A stretch of 25,906 nucleotides of DNA from JBDZUZ01 sp040255445 (GTDB taxonomy: Bacteria; Planctomycetota; Phycisphaerae; Phycisphaerales; UBA1924), in assembly GCA_040255445.1 (NCBI GenBank), contig JBDZUZ010000034.1, positions 1-25,906 on the forward strand, in the 5' to 3' direction. The notes beneath the pieces are model-generated. The model worked only from the letters and a program-made list of their open reading frames with translations, was not told where the DNA came from and searched no databases. Made by a program: the position numbers and the translations under genes. Of the stretch, positions 20,981 through 25,906 are shown in pieces (positions within the stretch are counted from its first letter, which is position 1; each line of letters starts with the position of its first letter).

Positions 20981-22459
20981 TCACCGGCGGGTGAGCGTGA
21001 TCCGCGTCTCGCTGTGCATCCGGCCGCGGCGGAACGACACCTCGACCACATCGCCGGGCTTGTAGCGGCCGAGCAGGCGGACCAGTTCCGCGATGTCGCG
21101 GACGGGGCGGCCGTCGATGGCGGTGATGACATCGCCCGCGCGCAGCGGGATCGAGGCGGGCGCCCGGGTCACGATCGGTCCCTCGCCCGCGCCGGTGTCG
21201 ACTTCGATGCCCAGGCTCGCCATGCCCGATTCGATGCGCTCGGCGGCCTCGGGGAGCATGCGGAGCCAGCGGCGGAAGTCCTGGTCGATCTCGTCGATGG
21301 TCAGGCCGAATGCGGCCTCGAGCGCGTGCAGGCCGGTGGGGTCGGCGTCGAACTCGTTGACATAGGTGGTGTAGAACGCCTTGAGCTTGTTGGTCTGGTG
21401 GAGATAGAGGAAGAAGGCGCGGGCGTGAGCGTAATTGCCAAGCGGGCGCGCGGCGGTGAAGCGTTCCTGGGACACCCCGGCGAGCGTCCTGAGCGGCACG
21501 ATCGCGTTGACGCGGAGCATGCGCTTGGCGGTGTTGGTGCGCCAGGAGAGAGCGGGCTTGAGGTTGCCCTCGCGGGTGATGTCGTAGTCCTCGATGAGTG
21601 TGCCCAGGCCCTCCTGGATCCAGATCGCGTGCTGCTGGCCGCGGCGGGTCATGTCGCGCCAGTGGAGCACGTGGAAGAACTCGTGACGCAGTGTCCCGCC
21701 CAGGTCCATCGCGACCAGGCGTTTGCCGTCGTGTTCGTACGAACCGCCGATGCCGCTGATCCCGTCCATGACCTGCGGGCCGTAAAGGCCGACGGCCCAG
21801 CGTGCGAAGTCGGTACGGGTGGGGAGGACCACGATGACCCACGCGTCTTCGCGCATCTTCTGGTCATCAAGGATGCCGGGCATCAAGTGCTCATCGGCCC
21901 ACTTCGCGATCAGGTCGAGCTCTTCGCGGGCCAGCTCGCCCGCGCGGGCGTTGAAGGCGGAGTGGTAGATCAGCCGGAGCGAGGGATCGCGCAGCGTTGT
22001 GTAGCCGGTGGTGAAAGTGTCCTGTGCTTTTTGCGTCAGGAAATCGGCCTGGGCATCGAGCAGTTCCGGCCAGGCTTCGAGGATCGCTTTGAATTCGGGA
22101 CGCTGACGGATGCCGCCGAGGGTGCGGTCGGTGCGGAGTTGGCGGGCATCGGTGAAGCCGCGCTCGATCGCAGCGCGCAGAGCCTCGATGCCCTCATCGA
22201 CGCGGCCCTGCTGCGCGAGGCAGCAGGCGAGGTTGTACCAGGGGACGAAGTTGGCGGGCTGCAGTTCGATCTGCTCGCGGAGCAGTTCTTCAGACCGTTT
22301 GAGATCGCCGGTGTTGAAGGCCTGCGCCGCCTCGGCGGCGAGCCGCGACGACTCGGCCATGATCTCCGGCCCGCTGCGCTCGGTGGCCGGCTGCGCGATG
22401 GCCGCGAGCGAGAAGGCCGCGGCGGCGACGAGTGCGGTAATCCGGGCGGCGGTGTTCAT
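20981..22459 (-). CDS. Exported TPR / HExxH metallopeptidase / PDZ protein
   Basis: The 492-aa protein starts with a signal peptide ('ITALVAAAAFSLAAIAQ'). TPR-like helices follow ('AQAFNTGDLKRSEELLREQIELQPANFVPWYNLACCLAQQGRVDEG' pattern, about 43-100). A gluzincin-like peptidase core has the zinc motif HEFFH (259-263) in 'GTLRHEFFHVLHW' and downstream Glu283 in 'WIQEGLGTLIEDY' as likely third ligand. The C-terminal PDZ domain (about 395-490) has 'IPLRAGDVITAIDGRPVRDIAELVRLLG'. It should act in the periplasm or outside; the PDZ may select substrates. Its start overlaps the purN stop (ATGA). No close named family is recognised, and peptidase activity is inferred from motifs. Confidence 0.82.
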   Translation of the reverse strand: MNTAARITALVAAAAFSLAAIAQPATERSGPEIMAESSRLAAEAAQAFNTGDLKRSEELLREQIELQPANFVPWYNLACCLAQQGRVDEGIEALRAAIERGFTDARQLRTDRTLGGIRQRPEFKAILEAWPELLDAQADFLTQKAQDTFTTGYTTLRDPSLRLIYHSAFNARAGELAREELDLIAKWADEHLMPGILDDQKMREDAWVIVVLPTRTDFARWAVGLYGPQVMDGISGIGGSYEHDGKRLVAMDLGGTLRHEFFHVLHWRDMTRRGQQHAIWIQEGLGTLIEDYDITREGNLKPALSWRTNTAKRMLRVNAIVPLRTLAGVSQERFTAARPLGNYAHARAFFLYLHQTNKLKAFYTTYVNEFDADPTGLHALEAAFGLTIDEIDQDFRRWLRMLPEAAERIESGMASLGIEVDTGAGEGPIVTRAPASIPLRAGDVITAIDGRPVRDIAELVRLLGRYKPGDVVEVSFRRGRMHSETRITLTRR

Positions 22460-23073
22460 CGGTGTTCGGACCTCGCGTGGGCCGGCGGGGTGGTGCGATC
22501 GAAGAGCATGCGGAGCGCCTGGGGGTAGGCGCGGGTCTCGACCTCGAAGACGCGGGCGGCGAGCGTGTCGGGCGTGTCGTCCGGCTGTACCGGGCAGGTG
22601 AGCTGCAGGATGATCTCGCCGCGGTCGTACTCCTCGTCGCAGAGGTGGACGGTGCAGCCCGACTGCGTGTCCTTCGCCTTGATGACGGCTTCGTGGACGT
22701 GGTGGCCGTACATGCCCGGGCCGCCGTGGCTGGGCAGGAGCGCGGGGTGGATGTTGACGATGCGGCCCCGATAACGCTTTGGGATGTGGACCTTCTTGAG
22801 GTACCCCGCGAGGACGATCCAGTCGATCGCGTGGGGCTCGAGCACGGACTCGAGCTCAGCGGCGGGGATCTCTCCTTTATAGATGAGCGTCGGCAGGCCC
22901 CGGGCCCGGGCCCGTTCCACGCCCGCGCACTCCTTCGAGGCGATGACGATGGGGATCACCGCATCGAGTTCGCCCCGATCGATGGCGTCCTGCAGGTTGA
23001 GCAGGGTGCGGCCGCCGCCGGAGATGAGGACGGCGAGTCGCTGGGGCTGATTCGCGCTGGGGGATTGGTTCAT
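22456..23073 (-). CDS. purN: Phosphoribosylglycinamide formyltransferase (GART)
   Basis: This enzyme transfers formyl from 10-formyl-THF to GAR in purine synthesis. The product is 205 aa. Marks are the phosphate loop 'LAVLISGGGRTLLNL' (usually GSGTNL, here GGGRTL), catalytic Asn107/His109 in 'RIVNIHPALLPSHGG', and Asp150 in 'TVHLCDEEYDRGEIILQ'. The substrate-loop variation 'ISGGGRTLLN' is seen in planctomycete-type homologues as I recall, but its effect is unknown. No strong Shine-Dalgarno; a TAGGGT hexamer ends 11 bp before the ATG. It lies between the thioesterase (39-bp gap) and the peptidase (ATGA overlap). Confidence 0.93.
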   Translation of the reverse strand: MNQSPSANQPQRLAVLISGGGRTLLNLQDAIDRGELDAVIPIVIASKECAGVERARARGLPTLIYKGEIPAAELESVLEPHAIDWIVLAGYLKKVHIPKRYRGRIVNIHPALLPSHGGPGMYGHHVHEAVIKAKDTQSGCTVHLCDEEYDRGEIILQLTCPVQPDDTPDTLAARVFEVETRAYPQALRMLFDRTTPPAHARSEHR

Positions 23074-23112
23074 CGTTGCTGTGCACCCTACCGGGTTGAG
23101 GGGCCGTGGTGT

Positions 23113-23541
23113 TCAGCCGTTCGTCGCCGGGCTGTTGGCGGCCGGGCTGCGAAAGGGCATCGGTCGTCCGTCAGGGTCGACGCAGACCATGGTGAGCGTG
23201 GCGGTGGTGACGGGCACCTTCTCGCCGGTGTGGTACCGCTCGGCCTCGACCTCTACGCAGATGGTGACCGAGGTGGTCCCCAGACGGGTGGTGGTGGCGA
23301 AGAAGTTGACGATGTCGCCCAGGCCAACGGGGGACTTGAACTCGACGCGGTCGATCGCGGCGGTGACCCAGCGCTGGGCGGCGTGCCGGCGGGCCTGGAC
23401 GAACCCGGCCTGGTCGATGTAGCTGAGGATGACGCCGCCGAAGATGGTGCCGTAGTGGTTGGTTTCGCGGGGCATGGTGACCACGCGGAGGGCGAGGTGG
23501 CGTTCCTGCGGATCGGTCGGCGTGGTCGGGGCGGTGGTCAT
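23113..23541 (-). CDS. Hotdog-fold acyl-CoA thioesterase (YciA/BACH type)
   Basis: The 142-aa single-hotdog protein reads 'RVVTMPRETNHYGTIFGGVILSYIDQAGFVQARRH' with the catalytic Asn28/Asp43 region. It continues with 'VTAAIDRVEFKSPVGLGDIVNFFA' and 'SVTICVEVEAER'. The family hydrolyses acyl-CoA esters of varied chain length in the cytosol; specificity cannot be read. The ATG at 23541 is chosen because sequence upstream is Pro/Ser/Cys-rich shadow of the opposite DinB gene. No Shine-Dalgarno, but TACCTT lies six bases before the ATG, again like a leaderless start. It is first of the minus-strand run thioesterase-purN-peptidase-thyX. Confidence 0.92.
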   Translation of the reverse strand: MTTAPTTPTDPQERHLALRVVTMPRETNHYGTIFGGVILSYIDQAGFVQARRHAAQRWVTAAIDRVEFKSPVGLGDIVNFFATTTRLGTTSVTICVEVEAERYHTGEKVPVTTATLTMVCVDPDGRPMPFRSPAANSPATNG

Positions 23542-23547
23542 GCGGCA

Positions 23548-23553
23548 AAGGTA
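23548..23553 (-). promoter_or_regulatory. TAnnnT -10 hexamer six bases before the thioesterase gene
   Basis: TACCTT on the minus strand is exactly six bases upstream of the ATG at 23541, with no ribosome-binding site between. This is the same spacing as at thyX. Confidence 0.35.
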
Positions 23554-23662
23554 GGGGCGGGGGGCGGGCCTGGGGGATCGGGGAGGGGCTGCGCTACAGT
23601 CTGGTTCGGCCGCGGCGAGCGCGGCATCCAATCGATTTGAGGGTGGGGCTGGAGGCGACACA

Positions 23663-24433
23663 GTGGGCCACGAGTGCTGCGGCGGATCGAAGAGGCAGGC
23701 GGAGCAGTCCCAGACGCAGGCGCCGGCGAAGTCGGGCGGGTGTTGCGGTGGCGAGACGTCCGAGGGCGGCTGCTGCGGCGGTGGGGGTGCGGCGGTGTCG
23801 ATGCAGCCCATGACCGTCGAGCAGCTTGAATCGCTGCCGACGCTGCAACTGATTGCCCGATTCCGCCGCGGCATCGAGGCGATCGATCGGCGGGTCTTCG
23901 AGCTCGATGAGAAGCAGATCGACATGGCGTTCCTGCCCGAGGCGGGCGTCGGCCGCTGGCCAGTGCGGGTGCTGCTGGGCCACATCGCCGATGCCGACCT
24001 GGTCGCGATGCATCGCATGCGCCGGATCGCGGCGGAGGACAACCCGGTCCTCAGCGAGTGGGACGAGAACGCCTTCGTCGATTCGAACATATACGGCAAC
24101 GTGCACGAGGGGTACGCGGACTCGACCGAGGCGGACCACGCCCGCGTGATGAACGCGCTGGGCGGGTCGCTGGCGGTGATTCACACACTGCGGCAGTGGA
24201 CGGGCCAGTGGCTGCTGACGCTGAGCGATGAGCAGATGAGCCGCGTGGGCATGCACCCGACGCGGGGTCCGCAGACGATCCGCAACATCGTCGCGCTGTA
24301 CACCTGGCACCTCGAGCACCACGCGCGGTTCCTGACGCTCAAGCTCGACAAGCTGGTCGGGCCGGCGGTCGAAGAACCTGTTGGCGCGGCGAAGGGTTCC
24401 TGCGGGAGCGGTTGCGGGTGTCACCCGGGCTGA
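23663..24433 (+). CDS. DinB/YfiT-like putative metal-binding protein with Cys-rich ends
   Basis: The 256-aa protein starts at a GTG (23663) seven bases after GGAGG. The core (about 52-232) has the DinB four-helix pattern with putative metal ligands His107 ('VLLGHIADADLVAMHRM') and His216/His220 ('YTWHLEHHARFL'). The family is widespread, mostly of unknown enzyme role (some are thiol-dependent transferases). The N-terminus has three double-Cys clusters ('ECCGG', 'GGCCGG', 'GGCCGG') in a flexible Gly/Ser/Gln stretch, and the C-terminus ends 'GSCGSGCGCHPG'. These are not part of the DinB fold and look like metal- or thiol-reactive tails. No export signal. It is divergent from the thioesterase and upstream of nadB. 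Confidence 0.85.
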   Translation: MGHECCGGSKRQAEQSQTQAPAKSGGCCGGETSEGGCCGGGGAAVSMQPMTVEQLESLPTLQLIARFRRGIEAIDRRVFELDEKQIDMAFLPEAGVGRWPVRVLLGHIADADLVAMHRMRRIAAEDNPVLSEWDENAFVDSNIYGNVHEGYADSTEADHARVMNALGGSLAVIHTLRQWTGQWLLTLSDEQMSRVGMHPTRGPQTIRNIVALYTWHLEHHARFLTLKLDKLVGPAVEEPVGAAKGSCGSGCGCHPG

Positions 24434-24541
24434 GTTGCAGCGGGGCATGACCGGCCGGGCACGATCAGCGGTGCATGATCGGGTGAAGCCGCGGCGGCTG
24501 GACGGACGAACAGCCAGACGGGCCGGGGTCGGCGGAGCACG

Positions 24542-25906
24542 ATGGACGAGATCTTCGATCAACGCAGGTACCTGATCCCCTTCCGGTCGACGCTGCTGCC
24601 GCAGATCTTCACGGACACGCTGGTGATCGGCGGGGGTGTGGCGGGGCTGCGTGCGGCGGTCGCCGCGGCATCGCACGGCGACGTGATCGTGCTCTCCAAG
24701 GGCGATCTCAAGGCGACGAACACCGCGTGGGCGCAGGGCGGGATCGCTGCGGTGCAGTCCGAGGAGGACTCGGCGCTCTCGCATGTCGATGACACGATGG
24801 TGGCGGGCGCGGGGTTGTGCGACCCGGCGATCGTGCGGCTGGTTGTGGAGCGCGGCCCCGCGCTCATCGATGAGATCGTGTCGTGGGGGATGAAGTTCGA
24901 CAGCGATGCCAGCGGTCGGGCGTTGCTCGGCCGCGAGGGCGGGCACTCGGCGGATCGGATCCTGCACGCCGGCGGCGATGCGACCGGCCGCGAGATGCAG
25001 CGGTGCCTCGAGGAGAAGGTCCGCAGGACAGCGGGCATCCGCGTCTTCGAGAAATGCTTCGCGCTCGACCTGATCACGCCGAGCGATGAACCGGGCTCGC
25101 CGGTGATGGGCGCGATCACGCACCACCCAAAGTTCGGCCTGCAGATGATCTGGGCGAAGTCGACGATCCTTGCGAGTGGCGGCGCGGGCGTGCTCTACCG
25201 CGAGACGACGAATCCGAACCTGGCCACGGCCGATGGCCTGGCGATGGCGTATCGCGCGGGCGCGAGCCTGGCGGACATGTCGTTCGTGCAGTTCCACCCG
25301 ACAACGCTGTATCTCGCGGGCGCAAGCCGCTCGCTGATTACCGAGGCGATCCGGGGCCAGGGCGCGTACCTGCTCGATGCATCCGGCCACCGATTCATGA
25401 CTGATGTGCACCCGCTGGCCGAACTCGCGCCGCGCGACATCGTGGCGCGGGGCATCGTGCGGCAGATCGCCAAGCAGGGCGGGCAGCACGTGTGGCTCGA
25501 CTGCCGGCACATCGAGCGGTTCGGCGAGCGGTTCCCCGGGATCGCCGCGCTCCTGAAGCGGTTCGATCTGGACCCGAGCGAGGATCTGATCCCGGTACAC
25601 CCGGCGGCGCACTACATGATCGGCGGCGTTCGCACGGATGCGATGGGACGGACCGATGTGCCGGGCTTGTACGCCGCGGGCGAGGTCGCCTCGACCGGGC
25701 TGCACGGCGCGAACCGGCTCGCGAGCAACAGTCTGCTCGAGGGCCTGGTCTTCGGCGAGATCGCGGGCCACGCCGCGCACGCCGAGACAGTCGGGCCGGT
25801 TCGGGGTGATGGCGATGTGGAACATCGGATCGGCCAGGCCGAGCGCCTTGGCGGCGGCGCTGCCGACGCGGGTGCGCGCGGGCAACTCGATGATGCCGGT
25901 ATGCTC
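24542..25906 (+). CDS. nadB: L-aspartate oxidase, 3' part replaced or missing at window edge
   Basis: NadB oxidises aspartate to iminoaspartate for NAD synthesis. The ATG at 24542 follows GGAG. Motifs are the FAD-binding 'TLVIGGGVAGLRAAVAAA', 'NTAWAQGGIAAV', 'LLGREGGHSADRILHAGGDATG', 'QFHPTTLYL', 'AELAPRDIVARGI', 'VHPAAHYMIGGV' and 'LHGANRLASNSLLEGLVFG'. The frame remains open to the last base of the window. After about residue 403-415 the translation stops resembling NadB. The same bases on the minus strand encode PheT (see next entry). The C-terminal helical domain (about 100+ residues) is therefore absent here. Treat 25,754-25,906 as not genuine nadB sequence. Confidence 0.9.
   Translation, partial: MDEIFDQRRYLIPFRSTLLPQIFTDTLVIGGGVAGLRAAVAAASHGDVIVLSKGDLKATNTAWAQGGIAAVQSEEDSALSHVDDTMVAGAGLCDPAIVRLVVERGPALIDEIVSWGMKFDSDASGRALLGREGGHSADRILHAGGDATGREMQRCLEEKVRRTAGIRVFEKCFALDLITPSDEPGSPVMGAITHHPKFGLQMIWAKSTILASGGAGVLYRETTNPNLATADGLAMAYRAGASLADMSFVQFHPTTLYLAGASRSLITEAIRGQGAYLLDASGHRFMTDVHPLAELAPRDIVARGIVRQIAKQGGQHVWLDCRHIERFGERFPGIAALLKRFDLDPSEDLIPVHPAAHYMIGGVRTDAMGRTDVPGLYAAGEVASTGLHGANRLASNSLLEGLVFGEIAGHAAHAETVGPVRGDGDVEHRIGQAERLGGGAADAGARGQLDDAGML
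25754..25906 (-). pseudogene. pheT: Internal fragment of phenylalanyl-tRNA synthetase beta (pheT) fused antisense to nadB
   Basis: Read from the right edge on the minus strand, the frame gives 'EHTGIIELPARTRVGSAAAK', then 'ALGLADPMFHIAITPNRPDC' and 'LGVRGVARDLA'. The '..ITPNRPDCLGVRGIARDLA' block is a hallmark of bacterial PheT (B3/B4-side insertion). The PheT match ends at 25,754, exactly where nadB on the other strand is still plausible ('GLVFG'). The two genes thus share a short overlap and meet tail to body with no intergenic DNA. This is most simply a chimeric assembly junction or a recent rearrangement. Confidence 0.8.

Noticed and set aside
20705..22528. Plus-strand 607-aa frame opposite the secreted peptidase
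   Set aside because: Its composition (Gly, Glu, Val, Arg) is the mirror of the coding minus strand, which has a signal peptide, HEFFH and PDZ.
23594..25885. Minus-strand 763-aa open frame opposite DinB and nadB
   Set aside because: Only its first about 40 residues are meaningful (the PheT fragment). The rest is a shadow of nadB and dinB.

Overview
The window is GC-rich, densely coded bacterial chromosomal DNA. It carries no rRNA, tRNA, CRISPR array, phage or insertion-sequence signal that I could recognise. The best guess is a planctomycete of the Phycisphaerae type. This rests on a secreted protein ending in a PEP-CTERM-like tail of the 'PAPASLALLGLGGL..GRRRR' kind, a Hanks-type kinase fused to a large second domain, a tandem pair of secreted amidohydrolases, ThyX in place of ThyA, and stand-alone GroES. 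This is inference from gene content, not a phylogenetic result.

Layout. (1) 198-3241: a DUF4112 membrane protein diverges from cydAB (a bd-type quinol oxidase) across a Fur-box-like palindrome. (2) 3290-7100, all minus: a small Rho_N/SAP-like protein; a signalling set made of a 90-aa unknown, a PAS-HisKA_2 histidine kinase and an ANTAR response regulator, with a hairpin-rich leader; and YajQ. (3) 7101-7785: a strong plus-strand terminator that serves no visible gene, then SixA on minus. (4) 7985-13743, all plus: a probable four-gene operon of kinase with degenerate STAND NTPase domain, ATP-grasp enzyme, secreted amidohydrolase, and a second amidohydrolase that has lost its metal ligands. (5) 17831-13724, all minus: groES, aroA, one-domain asparaginase, motA, motB. 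(6) 17926-19496: apt converges on a PEP-CTERM protein gene; a 38-bp palindrome and a textbook terminator lie between them. (7) 23541-19877, all minus: hotdog thioesterase, purN, secreted TPR/HExxH/PDZ peptidase, thyX. (8) 23663-25906, plus: DinB-like protein with Cys-rich ends, then nadB running off the edge.

How the genes work together. Most are housekeeping: respiration (cydAB), NAD (nadB), purines (purN, apt), dTMP (thyX), aromatic amino acids (aroA), motility (motAB). The regulatory interest is concentrated in the HisKA_2/ANTAR pair, where an RNA-binding output implies antitermination control. It is also concentrated in the kinase/pseudo-STAND/ATP-grasp/amidohydrolase operon, whose joint function I cannot name and which is the best candidate here for an undescribed system.

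A warning for users: the last about 150 bp encode, on the minus strand, a clear internal piece of phenylalanyl-tRNA synthetase beta (PheT) where nadB should continue. The right edge therefore looks like a chimeric or rearranged junction, and nadB should not be trusted past about 25,753-25,790.
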